From contig CM043874.1 of assembly GCA_023846275.1 (NCBI GenBank), positions 29,299,630 through 29,363,629 of the forward strand: a stretch of DNA of 64,000 nt, written 5' to 3'. Under the pieces are notes generated by a model. It worked only from the letters and a program-made list of their open reading frames with translations. It made no database searches and was not told the origin of the DNA. Made by a program: the position numbers and the translations under genes. Position 1 is the first letter of the stretch. Each line of letters opens with the position of its first letter. Source of the stretch: Vanilla planifolia. Taxonomy: Eukaryota > Streptophyta > Magnoliopsida > Asparagales > Orchidaceae. Below are positions 22,850 to 35,600 of this stretch, in pieces.

Positions 22850-24200
22850 TATGTATGAGAGGTGTTCTCACCTTAAGTCCTTGATAGCATATCTTCTTTG
22901 TTTTAGTGCAACAACATACATGAGAGAGTGGAAAATGGTAAGGAGATAAGAAAGAAAAGAAAGAAGGAGAGCCTTTTTCTCATAAAGAGATTGAATTCTC
23001 TAAAAAGTTTTCATTCAAGGGATTTTGAATTGACAAAATTTTAATTTTTAGAGTTATAAATTTTCATACATTTCTCTCACCTATTTATATAGAGAATTAG
23101 ATATAATATTTTATTACAAAATAAAAAAATATGTGACTTTGACCAAAAATATAAAATTTCACAAAATCCATGCTCAATTGGCTTGAACCATGCATCAATA
23201 GGCCCTTTGCGCACATGTTGACTGCGATGTTGCAGTAGGTCCTCATACCATGAGCATGGAACGTGGTTGACAAGGTGCATGTGTGCTATAGGCATCAGAT
23301 GTACCTTGTCTTTTCGTAAGCGTGCTTATATTTCCACTTGTAAAACCTAGCTAGTATGCTTATAGTGAGCCACTTGTTGCTTCATGTTAATAATGATAAT
23401 TTTCAACTTTTTATCCTCTCCTTTCATTTTTTCTACAATTTTTGTTTTTTCTAATCAAATTTAAGTGGTTTAATGATTTCTTGATGAATAAAAATTATTC
23501 CTTAAGAGAAGAACAAGGATGTAGAAGCCAAAAAGACTCCATAAAAGAAGCTAACAACAATTGAGGTTTCTAAACTAATGCTCTTAAACCTATTGTTAAG
23601 GTTTGACAAATAAACATTTGCATCTTGTTTAGTCCCTAAATTATTTATATTTTTATTTGTACTATAATAAAAAGTCATCTAAAAACATTCACTGTAATGT
23701 GAATCAACAAAAAATAATATGCATTTTAAAGTTTAAAAAGTGATAATTTATCTACTACGAGAATCAAATTATCATATTCCTCTTTAAATTAGGGCTAAAA
23801 TATTTAACAATTATCTTAATTCATAAGGCAAAAGGAGTTAATCCATTAATAACTAAGTGTAATGTTGAACCCCTTTAGATGATTTTTTTGATGTAGGAAA
23901 ATGATTATCTCAAGATACAAAGAAAGGATGTAAAGGTTTAAGAGGCCTTACTAAAGAACCTAGTGATAATGGAGGTTCTAAAACTAGCATTGGAGATAAA
24001 GTAAAAGAGCTCATTATTGAATATTTCCATTGAAGCTTTTAAAAAGCTTCTTGTTGAGGTTCACAGGGAGAGAACATTCTATTACCTTTAAAATCCTTCC
24101 TTGTGGAGATTGAAACTACTAAAGATATAAAGGTAATTCATCCTTGGCTTAGTGTGAAGTTAACCCCTAGTCATACTCGAGTGTCGCATGAATCAATATC
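22850..24200. repeat. R1 dispersed repeat, copy 4 (partial)
   Basis: 22855-23180 matches 9860-10170 and 20330-20640 (GGTGTTCTCACC start, GAGTGGAAAATGGT, TAATATTTTATTA block). 23575-23960 matches 11220-11560 (CAATGTTG...CTTTAGATGATTTT). It is more diverged than copies 1 and 3. The open frame 23077-23295 has no known domain. Confidence 0.6.
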
Positions 24201-26318
24201 CCTTTATTTACATACATATTAATTTTCTCTTTTATTTTGTTTTTCTTATGCATTCAAAATCTCAATACCATAGAGAATAACCTTAGCTTTTATCATCAAA
24301 GTCAAATTCATGAATAGTAGAATAAAAATAATGTAGTAACAATTACGACATAAAATAAATAAACTAATAGAATAATAGTAATCTAATATAGTTTTTTATT
24401 AACTATTATAAGACATCTAATATTACAATATTTATGTAGTTCCATAATGTTACACAATGTTTTATTCATTCACAAGCCTCACCTTATCTCATTATTCTCT
24501 TGGTGCCTTATGGTGTACATCCAACATAGCAAAAACATGTTAGTTAGGCTAAGCTATCATCATAGACTGAATAAATAATAACTAACACAAATCTCGCATG
24601 CAAACCATTATATCAATATTCATGCTACATTCACCTATGAAAAATTATTCAAAGCATAACATTCACTTATGAACAAACCAAATTATTATTATCCCTTCAC
24701 TTAATAATTTGAACTTATTTTTAAGTTCATTTCCTTGTAACCAAAGGAACTTCTTACAAAGGTCGAGCTTCTATTGCACTTATTAGATCATGTAGTTAGA
24801 TTGTACCATTTTTTTGCAATTTCTTGGTTATTTTGAAAACCATTTTACTTAGTTATTATTCTTTTCATGCAAATTTCATAATTATTACATTATTATTTTT
24901 TAATAGTGCATTCATTTTCACTCATGACTCATTAGTCTTAATCTTTTTTTCTCTATGGATTTTTCAACCATTTATTCGCATGGCATATCAACCATGAAAT
25001 TCATGTTTTTAGGCATTTTCTAATCTTTTAATAATCCACATGAGTTATTAACCATCATATTCTATTCTTCATAGTTTTCACATGTATTCAACATATCACT
25101 TACCCATAAGGTACACAATAATCATATACCAAGCTCATCACATGCTATACTACCATACTGTCTTAATCTCATGAAAGTACTAATCAAATTATATATCGTA
25201 TTCAAGCTTATGGCAATCAACACATTATACATCTATATTATCCATTATGCATTTCAATTTGAATATACCACCTACCATAACGTTAAAGTGTTGTACGCAT
25301 AATTCTTTTCCTTTTTCCATCATTTCTTGATTTTACACATAGATCATACATTACTTTTAATTGATGTATTTAATATAAAATATGCTATATTTTGCCTGTT
25401 TATTTTTTTCACATCCTTATGATGTTTACCATGATTAATTTCATCACTTAAGCCTCAAATGACCCATTGGATTGAAGTTAAATTGCTTTGATCAAACTAC
25501 TCAATCAATTTTCACCAAAAGTTTTTGTGTTTAAGGGATATCAAATGCTTGAAGCATCAATTTGACCATTTTTGTGATTTCTTTTAGGTCCCCATCAAAT
25601 GTTTTGATCTTTCTATTAGATTATTTGATCCTTATTGGATTCTTATTGAATTATTTGACCTATGCCTGATAGAGACTTAAGACCATTTTGTCAAAAATTA
25701 TCAGATCATCCAATATCCATATTAGACATTTTCATACCCATCGAATAATCACCAAACCATCTAGTCCCTTGATCGGAACATTCAATTTTCACATAAAGCT
25801 TTAATATTCAACGTAATTGTGATGCCTTGCTCCTATGGTCACATGACAGTATGACATTCTCTTAATTATTATATTACTTAGTTGGATACAAGCATAGATG
25901 TTGGGAATATAAATCAGATATACATCTCCGTTACTTATACTATGCATGCTCAAGATAATAAGGATGATGCAATAAAGTAAAATAGTACTAACTAAGATTC
26001 ATAGGATTATAGATACCAAAAAAAAATTATTATATTAGTCTTCTATTGGCATGATTATTAATATCACATATAACATATCCCATAAAAAAAGTTTGCATAG
26101 CTTTTCTTTCATTTTTTATAACTAATAGGCATCTGACTCTACTCCATGTATTTTTTTTTATGTCCATTTGGTGTACTTCAAACTTTAAGTGCTAAACATA
26201 AGCTAAATTAATCATGTAACATTCAAAAGGATAAATTGGAGTTTTAAAGAGAGGAGAAAATTATTAATACCAATAGAGGTAAATAAAAATATTAAACAAT
26301 AATTTTATGATTTTTAAG
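24201..26318. other. AT-rich DNA, possibly decayed LTR
   Basis: No reading frame, RNA gene or clear repeat boundary is seen. Composition (CAT/ATG and TCATG words) resembles the LTR-like stretches at 46300-47400 and 50400-51400, but I could not align it. Confidence 0.35.
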
Positions 26319-26744
26319 AATTTTGATGATTTATTAATTTTTCTTGAAAAATCATACATCAAATAAAAAATAAGTTAGAAATTTGTAAAAGAAGGAAGCA
26401 TATTTAGGAAATATAGGTAAGATTTGTCTGGAGCTTAACAATACCAGATTGATAAAAACTTAAGGTGTTTGAATGATAAAGTAAAAGATTAAAGATTTTT
26501 TGAAATTTAATAATAATTTTATTATATAATTGGAATCAAATTGAAAATCAAAATATACATTAAATAGTTTGAAAAAATCATGAAGCTGAAAAACAATGAA
26601 AATAGTGTAAAGAAGTTTAGGTTAAAATTATTTTCATAAAAATATAAAGTGTGATTGTATTACACTTTTCTTTTGGCTAGCCAAGATATACTATTTCTTT
26701 CAATTTTATTATTTAAAGACCTTGTAGTATGATTGATGTAGTAG

Positions 26745-29284
26745 TGTCCCACACATTATACAAGTGTTCCCCTTGGGGGCATACTTGTCTTATTTCGATT
26801 GTAATTAATCATTATTTATCACCATATTCTATTTTTATCTTTAATTCTTCAATTTAGTTGTATCTATACTTTATTTTGAGTTATTTGGTGGTTGTTTGAT
26901 AGTTTTTTATATTTATAAGTTAAAAATCTAGTTCATACATAGAAAAATTATATAATCATGCAACATGATGATCAAATCGTGTCGATGATGTGACAAGGGA
27001 TGCCAATAGTGAGCGAGATGGACAATAGGGCTCGTGGAAGCTGGAGAATGGGTGGCTTAGCAATGGTGGGTTATCAAGTGATATTAAGTAATCAGGTGAT
27101 GGTGAGTAGCTAATTATAGTGGTGGTAAAAAGCAGTGGACGAGAAAGTGATGACGGATGATTTACGACAGTAGGTGAAGCACAAACAAATTCAAATAACA
27201 ATAACTAACATTGATGATGGCATAACATACCTACAAAATTTATTAGGATAAAAAGAGCAAAAATAGTGAGAATAACTACAAAGAAAAAATGGAGTGCTAT
27301 AGTTGACCCTAATGGTTGACAAATATGACTCATTGAAGTAAGATTTTGCTTGGTCACAACTTCGACTTCAAATGGGATTGGTTTAATGCTAGTAGGTGTG
27401 TGCTTGTGAGCTAAAGTGAGATGCTCTTACGTCATCCTCCCTAAGTAAGAAGGGTCTTAGTTTGATAATATCAAGGTGATGGGTATAGTAGTGCCTTAAC
27501 AAGTGAGGTGAAATAGAGAGTATGTCATCAAAAGCCAAGAGTCCTTAGTCGAGGGCTTACCTTTTCAATGAATTAAAATCTTTTTAAGTATATAATCTTT
27601 GGTTAGAATTATCTCATGATCTAAAATTTTTTTCATATTATCCTTACATACTATCAAAGATAATATAGTGGTAGGAATAGGTTTACTCAATATAGGAGGA
27701 TTCGGTTCAAATGACTCATTATATGTTAGATGTGATATCTTGTATAGAATTAAATCTTTGATATTAAAAGTTGCACTAATCTCATACTCTTCTAACAAAT
27801 TTAACATGTACACATTAGTATCTAGATTTTTAATAATCTTTAAAGATCTAGCTCTACATGTTTGTAATTTTTTGTAAGCTTTAAAAAGAAATTATTTTGA
27901 CGTAACTCTAATTATAACATATTTTATTTCATAAAATTTCTTAATTTTTATATGAGAATTTAGTATTTTTTTTATCTTTTATTACTTAAATTATTTTTTA
28001 GATATTATTTTTTTATAATGAGGAGATATGAGAAGCAAAGAAAGAAGTAATGATAAAAGTTTGAAAGCCTACTTGTAAAAGAATAAGATCAATAGGAGTC
28101 CTAGGCTTATTATTATGACAAATTTTAAAAAGACTTAGGGCAATACTATGATTAACAGAATTATTGTATGTAAATTTGGCTCATGATAATAGTTGATCTC
28201 AAAGCTTAGGTTGTTCTCCTACCAAATTACGAAGAAGATTTCTTAAACTGTGATTTACTACTTTCATTGGTCCATCCTTATATGGGTGATAGGATAAAGG
28301 ATATTTTAGCTTTTTCTCTAGTAAATGCCATAAAGTCTTCCAAACATAAGTACTACATCTTACATCTCAATTAGACTGGTCACTAGGACACCATGCAATT
28401 CAATTATATCATTAAAAAAATATTAGCTAAATAGGTAGCATTTGAAGTCTTACACAAGGGACAAAATGATTAATTTAAGAGAAATAATCAACTAACACAA
28501 AGACAGAGTCATTTCTATATGTATTCTAAGATAATCTAAGTATAAAATCCATACTTATGTACTCTTATAGCTTGTCAGGTACAAGTAATGGAAAGTAAGG
28601 TCCTTGACATACTTTTGGAGATTTTATAGTTATGCACATAGAACGTTAGGCTATAATAATTTCAATGTGATGTTTCCTTTTAGGTGACTAAAATCTCTTT
28701 GAGACATATCTAAGAGACTTATCTCTCCTAAAATGATAAGATAATCCTCCAACATGTATTCCTTAAACTAAAAAAATCTCTAACTAATATGAGATACATA
28801 ACTTATTATTCTTATATAAGTATCAATATTTCATACTAAAATCTTTAGAAATAAGGGTGTTAATGTCGATTTGATTTCTTGATAAACTAAATCAAAGTTA
28901 GGATAGTCTAGAAATTGATTTTTAATTTGATCAAAATCATATAGACAAAATCGTCAATAAGTGAACATGATGACTAAGTATGAATAAGTTTAAATAAACA
29001 TGATCCAATACCAATGATGACACAAAATAGCTCCAAAATATGCTGAGGTGAACATAGCAAAAATAATGAGTATAATCCTAGAGAAAATATGGAGTATTGT
29101 AGTCAACCTCTATGGATGACAAGGATGACTAATCGAAATAAGATTTGGCATAGGCATGACTTCGAGTTCAAATAAGATTAATACAATAGTAGTGGGTAAT
29201 CCCTTATATAAACTTATTGCTTGAACCTAAACATTTTCTATTACCTATGAGCTAAAGTTAGGTTCTTAGCAATTTCATCCTACA
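26745..29284 (-). mobile_element. Internally deleted Ty3-gypsy element, copy A
   Basis: The left LTR starts TGTCCCACA at 26745 and runs to about 27441. A right LTR remnant, from about 28960 to 29284, is homologous to the left one (shared GACTTCGASTTCAAAT, GAGCTAAAGT and TCATCCT in order). Between them, on the minus strand, only the pre-integrase, integrase and pol C-terminus remain. Gag, protease, RT and RNase H are deleted. Termini are TG...CA. No exact target duplication was found. Confidence 0.8.
27565..28960 (-). pseudogene. Gypsy integrase and pol C-terminus relic, copy A
   Basis: From right to left on the minus strand: DFDQIKNQF at about 28940; GLSYHFRRDKSL (the HHCC-side, relatives read GHFGRDKT); PDKL..YISMDF and NDSVFVLVDYFS (first catalytic Asp region); ELHGV; HPYKDGPMKVVNHSLRNLLR (relatives read HPQTDGQTEVVNR); RTPIDLILL. 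The open frame 27565-27813 then encodes the tail block LLEEYEISATFNIKDL (relatives: LPEEFGISATFNVADL). Several stops and frame changes separate these blocks. Confidence 0.82.
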
Positions 29285-29734
29285 TTAATTTTGATGATTT
29301 ATTATTTTTTCTTGAAAACACGTACATCAAATAAAAAATGAGTTAGAAATTTCTAAAAGAAGGAAGCATATTTAGGAAATATAGGTAAGATTTGTTTGGA
29401 GCTTTACAATACCAAATTGATAAAAACTTGAGGTGTTTGAATGATAAAGTAAAAGATTAAAGATTTTTTGAAATTTAATAATAATTTTATTATATAATTG
29501 GAATAAAATTGAAAATTAAAATATACATTAAATAGTTTCATAAAATTATGAAGCTGAAAAAAAATGGAAATAGTGTAAAGAAGTTTAGGTCAAAATTATT
29601 TTGATAAAAATATAGTGTGATTGTGTTACACTTTTCTTTTGGCTAGCCAAGATATACTACTTTTTTTGATTTTATTATTTAAATACTTATAAATTTAATT
29701 GATTAAGGACCGTATAATATGATTGATGTAGTAG

Positions 29735-32275
29735 TGTCCCACAAATTATACAAGTGTTCCACTTGGGGGCATACTTCTTTTATTTCGATTGTAGTCAATC
29801 GTTATGTATCACCATATTCCTATTTTATCTTTAATTCATCTATTTAGTTGTATCTATACTTTATTTTGAGTTATTTGGTGGTTGTTTGATAGTTTTTTAT
29901 ATTTATAGTTTAAAAATCAAGTTCATACACAGAAAAATTATATAATCATGCAACATGATGATCAAATAGTGTCGATGATGTGACAAGGGATGCCAATAAT
30001 GAGCGAGATGGACAGTAGGGCTTGTGGTAGCTGGAGAATGGGTGGCCTAGCATTGGTGAGTTGTCAATTGATGTTAGGTAATTGGGCGATGGCGAGCAGC
30101 TAATGATAGCGGTGGTAAAAAGTAGTGGGCGAGAAAGTGATGGCAAATGATCTATGACAGTAGATGAAGCACAAACAAATTCAAATAACAATAACTGACA
30201 TTGATGTTGGTATAACATAGCTATAAAATCTATTAGGATAAATAGAGCAAAAATAGTAGGAATAACTACAAAGAAAAAATTGAGTGCTCTAGTTGACCCC
30301 AATGGTTAACAAATATGACTCATTGAAGTAAGATTTGACTTGATCACACCTTCGACTTCAAATGGGATTGGTTTAATGCCAGTAGGTGTGTGCTTGTGAG
30401 ATAAAGTGAGATGCTCTTACATCATCCTCCTTAAGTAAGAAGAGTCTTAGTTTGATAATATCAAGGTGATGGGTATAGTATTGCTTTAACAAGTGAGGTG
30501 AAATCGAGAGTAGGTCATCAAAAGCCATGAGTCCTTAATCGAGGGCTTACCTTTTTAATGAATTAAAATCTTTTTAAGTATATAATCTTTGGTTAGAATT
30601 ATCTCATGATCTAAAATTTTTTTCATATTGTCCTTACATACTATTAAAGATAATATAGTGGTAGAAATAGGTTCACTCAATATAGGAGGATTAGGTTCAA
30701 ATGACTCATTAGATATTAGATGTGATATCTTGTATGGAATTAAATCTTTGATATTAAAGGTTACACTAATCCCATATTCTTCTAACAAATTTAACACATA
30801 CACATTAGTACCTAGATTTTTAATAATCTTTAAAAGTTTAGCTCTACATGTTTGTAATTTCTTGTAAGCTTTAAAAAGAAATTATTTTGATGTAACTCTA
30901 ATTATAACATATTCTATTTCATAAAATTTCTTAACTTTTTATGAGCATTAACTAGTTTTTTTTATCTTCTATTACTTAAATTATTTTTTAGATGTTATTT
31001 TTAATAATGAAGAGATATGAGAAGCAAAGAAAAAGTAGTGATAAAAGTTTTTAAGTCTATTTATAAAAGAATAAGATCAATAGGAGACCTAGGCTTATTA
31101 TTATGATAAATTTTAAAAAGACTTAGACCAACACTACGATTAATAGAATTATTGTATGTAAATTTGGCTCATGATAGTAGTTGATCTCAAAGCTTAGGTT
31201 GTTCTCCTATCAAGTTATGAAGAAGATTTCTTAAACTATGATTTACTACATTCTTTGGTCCATCCTTATATGGGTGATAGGCTAAAGAATATTTTAGCTT
31301 TTTCTCTAAGAAATATCATAAAGTCTTCCAAACATAACTATTAAATCTTATATCTCAATTGGATACTATGGTCATTAAGACACTATGTAATTCAAATATA
31401 TCATTGAAAAAAATATTAGCTACATAGGTAGCATTCAAAGTCTTACACAAGGGACAAAATGAGTAATTTAATAGAAATAATAAACTAACACAAAGACAGA
31501 GTCATTTCTATATGTATTCTTAGATAATCTAAGTATAAAATCTATATTTATGTGCTCTTATGGCTTGTTAGGTACAAGTAATGGTAAGTAAGGTCCTTGA
31601 CATACATTTAGAGATTTTGTAGTTATGCACATAAAACATTAGGCTATAATAGATTCAATGGGATGTTTCCTTTTAGGTGACTAAAATCTCTTTGAGATAT
31701 ATCTAAGAGACTTATCTCTCCTATAATGATAAGATAATCCTCTAGCATGTATTCCTTAAACTAAAAAAAATCTCAAACTAATGTGAGATACATAACTTAT
31801 TATTCTTATATAAGTATTAATCTTTCATACTAAAATCTTTAGAAATAAGGGTTAATATTGATTTGATTTTTTGATAAATTAAATCAAAGTCAGGATAGTC
31901 TAGAAATTGATTTTTAATTTGATTAAAATCTCAGACATTTATAGACAAAACCATCAATAGGTGAACACGTTAACTAAGTATGAACAAGTTTAAATGAACA
32001 TGAACCAATGCCAATGATGACACAAAATAGCTCCAAAATATGCTATGATGAACAGAGCAAAAATAACGATTATAATCCTAGAGAAAATATGGAGTATTGT
32101 AGTCAACCCTTATGGATGACTAATTGAAATAAGATTTGGCATAGGCACAACTTTGAGTTCGAATAAGATTGATACAACACTAGTGGGTAGTCCCTTATAT
32201 AAACTTATTGTTTGAACCTAAACATTTTCTATTACCTATGAACTAAAGTTAGGTTCTTAGCAATTTCATCCTACA
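29735..32275 (-). mobile_element. Internally deleted Ty3-gypsy element, copy B
   Basis: Same structure and almost the same length as copy A (2541 against 2540 bp): left LTR 29735 to about 30431, pol relic, right LTR remnant to 32275. The minus-strand open frame 29946-30302 (118 codons) lies in the left LTR and shows no protein family; copy A keeps only part of it (26956-27201). Confidence 0.8.
30555..31950 (-). pseudogene. Gypsy integrase and pol C-terminus relic, copy B
   Basis: Counterpart of the copy A relic. The open frame 30555-30803 gives LLEEYGISVTFNIKDL, one residue nearer the family consensus at the EYG position. Integrase blocks in the remainder are interrupted as in A but by partly different stops, so the copies have decayed independently since duplication. 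Confidence 0.8.
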
Positions 32276-33000
32276 TCAATGATGGTAAAGGATTTTATGA
32301 TACATTCAAAAAAGAATTTAGAATGACTTGAGATTATTATATAGTATGATATTGGATGATCATATGACATGATCAGATTAGAGAAGCAATTGAGACACAA
32401 TATGAAAAGGTTGTGCAAGCAAATTTTTGATTGTATAAGTATAACATAATAATCATATAAATATAATAATATCATGAATGTTAAAGGTTAGATGCATCTG
32501 ATAGGATAAATAAATCACAATGGTACTATATAGTATGAAAGGAGAATATTGTAAGGTTTCATCAAGCAAGAAATCTAAAAAGGTGCAATAGTTAACAAAT
32601 GATCTTACAAAGACAACTACACTAAAAGAAATAGAGGGTCAAACTTAGCAATTCCATGGTCATATAGGTATGAAATTATGGATTGTACATGTTTGATAAA
32701 AAGAGAAAAAAAATTAATTAACTCTAATGAGTGAGTATTGGGTGAGCATAAGTATCATACAATATAATAACGAAGCTATAAAAGAATGATGAACCTAGAA
32801 GCAACTAAGAATATATCATACAAGTACAATGATGAAACCATATAAGTATGACAGAAATATAATATCTAACTTGTCCAAGCTAAAATATATTATATTGTAC
32901 AAATTACCTAATCATATAATTTGGATTTATGGGATAAGCATAGGTAAAATGACATTTAACTTACTATACTAGAAGAAGATAAGAATCATACAAGTATATG
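32276..33000 (+). repeat. R2 repeat, right part, also found at 45830-46300
   Basis: Shared words in order include AGAAGCAATTGAGA, TCATGAATGTTAAA, GGTTAGATGCATCT and GATAAAAARAGAAAAA. With the flank before copies A and B it forms one continuous repeat that the gypsy element appears to have split. It may be the 5' part of a long LTR. Confidence 0.65.
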
Positions 33001-35039
33001 GAGAAACTAATTAGATTGTTGGAATTTAAATTACTTTGAATTCAAGAAAAAAAAGAAGGGAATTGGATGCTTGGAATTTAAATTACTTGGAATTAGAGGT
33101 AGTTTTCCCAAGTGGATTTGAGAGGGAAATGAGAGGATTATTGCATGGAATAAATCTTAACCATGAGCTGTAAGGAGGAGTGAATCCTAACAAAATTCCT
33201 TATGATACTTCAATGGAAAGAGTTTTCATTGGTCTATTATATAAGACTTAATGGGTAGTTTTATCTTTAGTTTAGAAACCCTAACTAAGACTCTAAGAAA
33301 AGAAGCCAAATTAAGACAAGTAGGAGGAGAAGAAGAAAGCTTTCCAATGAATAAAAGGAGGAGGTTATGATCTTAAGAGTTGAAGGAAGTGAAGTAAATC
33401 CTTAGTGCAATCCTCTACAAGAGTCAAGAGGTAGGATAAACTTCAAGATCATATATTTGAATCTAGATATATGTTATATTAAAGCTAAGCATTTTGTTAA
33501 ACTGTCTTGTGTATTTACGTGTGACCATGATCATGAGTTTTTATGTTTGGATTCTTTTTTATAAACCTTAACCTAAGATCTAATGTTACAAGTGAGGTAT
33601 TATGATGCTCATCCTTGTTAAAAGAATTCTTATGATAAGATATTCATTTTCATACATGTTTATTTGAGTTTAGATTCATGGAATCAAATATTATGGCTAC
33701 AATTGAGATATGTTAATGTGAACTTGGTGGTTTATTTTCATGGTCAAGTATAAATCAAAATTAATTAATGATTAATTACATGATTATCTTGGTTAATGTT
33801 ATGCTCTTTCCATAACCAAGAGATGAATATTAGGGGTTTGTGGTTGAATGCATGATTTTGTTAAAATCACTTATTGAGTCATCATTTTATATTCAAAAGG
33901 CATTTTTTATGTTAGCTCAATCCCTTGAGAATGAAAGATTTTTAATTTAATTTTATTATGCATTGTAGTGGCTCAATTATTGTTTTCAATACATGAATAC
34001 ATGAAATTAAGAATCATCTTTACGTTGTAGAAGGACTATGACTTTGTAACTTTTGATAAGAAAATCCTAAGAACAAAATTGATTGGAAGCATGCTCTTTG
34101 CCTTTCAATTTTGTGAGGATATTAATCTATGTGAAAGATATTTTGTTGATGAAATCTTCAGATTTTTTTAAAGAATTCTCTATGATGTGTGATAATATGG
34201 TTTGGGCATGAGGATCTTGAAATTTCAACTCAAATAATGCATAATGAGAATCTTTGCATTCACAAATGAAATAATGATAATGAAGTTGAGAACAAGATAT
34301 TTGGTGAAATTTAACTTATAATAGAACTTGAATATTAAGAAATAATCTTGAAACCTAGCCAAAGGATTCCTTAATGCTTAGCATTTCCTCACTTCAATAT
34401 TTTATTGGAAAACTTACAACATGGCTTGGTTAAGGCATGAGAGGTTTAATTTAGAGATTGAGTAGACAAAGATGGCTTCTAAAGTGAGTTATAATCCTTG
34501 GGTTCTAGTTTAGGAACCTAAAAAGGCTCAGTTTAGGCTTCGAAAGAAAGCTAAGTTAGTTGAGAAGTTGTATATACTTATAAGAGTTTGGTGGGTTTTG
34601 GCGGGCTAAAGGTTAAGCAGTAATTAAGATTGTTAATAATTTTCATGACATTGAGGTGAATTTCAAGGTTATTTAAACTTTATAACAAGCTTTTGGGTGA
34701 AAAATAAGAAATTTTGATCATGCATCAACAATCGATGGGCAATGGGTGACAGATGATAGGGACCGATGATAGGTGATAGGTGACAGGATGATGGGCGATG
34801 AGACACAAACAATAAGAATTCTATAGTCAAGTAGAGGTATCATTGATGATCAAGCAAGTTCGAAAGCAGTGGTGTGGTTCCACCCTAATTTTGTTCATTA
34901 ATCAAACATTTTAACAAATTGAATCAATGGAAAGTTTGGGTGAGCTTATCTTCTTTAACTAATCCTTTGTTAAGTTTTTGGGTGGCCCTAATGAATTTTT
35001 CTTAGTTAGAATCAAATCAACTTTGATTTTCAAAGGGGA
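33001..35039 (+). other. LTR-like region upstream of the LINE
   Basis: A leader-like stretch from AGAAACCCTAACTAAG (33274) ends in a donor-like AGAG|GTAGGA at 33430. This is the same arrangement as in the minus sense of the solo LTR (AAAG|GTAGGA). It is followed by AT-rich DNA. A short low-complexity run of GATGATAGG-like words lies at 34736-34803. No protein-coding gene is seen. It is probably the left part of an old LTR continuing beyond the LINE. Confidence 0.4.
34736..34803. repeat. Low-complexity GATGATAGG-like run
   Basis: Variants of GATGATAGG/GGTGACAGG/GATGGGCGATG follow one another for about 65 bp. This is short-unit tandem slippage sequence with no other function visible. Confidence 0.5.
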
Positions 35040-35600
35040 ACCAAAACTTATATTCGAGTAAAAGGAAATAGAAAAAATGGAAATCATAAGAAAAACATTA
35101 GAAACAATTGGGTTTTAAAGTTAAGGTTTGATCACTAGATAGTAGGCATTTTTTAATCATATTTGAGAAGAAGAAGGATTTTCTCCCTTATTAGCTTCAT
35201 AGATTATGGAATTTGGTTGATTTACAAATGTGAATCTTCAAGTAGCACTTGAATTTTCATATCAATACTGAGCCATCCCTAGCTTCAGTATGGGTCTCAT
35301 TTGAACACTTGTCTATTCATTTGATTAATAAGGTAGCATTGCACACCAAAATCACAGTACTTGGAAAATCCATTAAAGGTTGATGTTGTAACACATAATC
35401 TAACCTATCCAAGCATGGCTAGAGTTTGTGTGGAAGTTGATTTAACCAAGGATTTGCCAAAAAAAATTTAGAATGACATAGAAAGGATGTAGCTTGAATG
35501 GTTCTAGCATAGGATACAATGTGATAATTTTCCTAATTATTATTCTATTTGCTACAAATAGGGACGTTCATCCATTTAATGTAAACACATCACAAAGAAT
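35040..35600 (+). pseudogene. LINE ORF1 relic (DUF4283-like)
   Basis: Plus-strand pieces match the N-terminal domain of plant L1 ORF1 proteins: KEIEKMEIIRKTLETIGF near 35060, EEEGFSPLLAS near 35170, SVWVSFEHLSIHLINK at 35278-35335 and LTYPSMARVCVEVDLTKDLP near 35400-35465. In relatives these precede a CCHC knuckle; I could not recognise that knuckle here. Confidence 0.72.

Larger units (their letters stand above)
26319..32275 (-). repeat. Direct tandem duplication of a unit of about 3 kb containing a deleted gypsy element
   Basis: Copy A runs 26319-29284 and copy B 29285-32275. AATTTTGATGATTTATT begins both (26319 and 29287), and both are collinear to the CATCCTACA end (29284, 32275). Each unit has a flank of about 430-450 bp followed by a gypsy element of about 2540 bp. 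Identity looks like roughly 90 percent by eye. B has a 22-bp insertion relative to A near 29683-29710. The junction A/B falls exactly at the element's right end. Confidence 0.88.

Noticed and set aside
27668..27877. Plus-strand frames at 27668-27877 and 30628-30867
   Set aside because: Antisense shadows of the gypsy pol C-terminal relic on the minus strand.
29946..30302. 118-codon minus-strand frame, serine- and leucine-rich
   Set aside because: Lies in the LTR of the duplicated gypsy element; the copy A counterpart is shorter and neither resembles a known protein.
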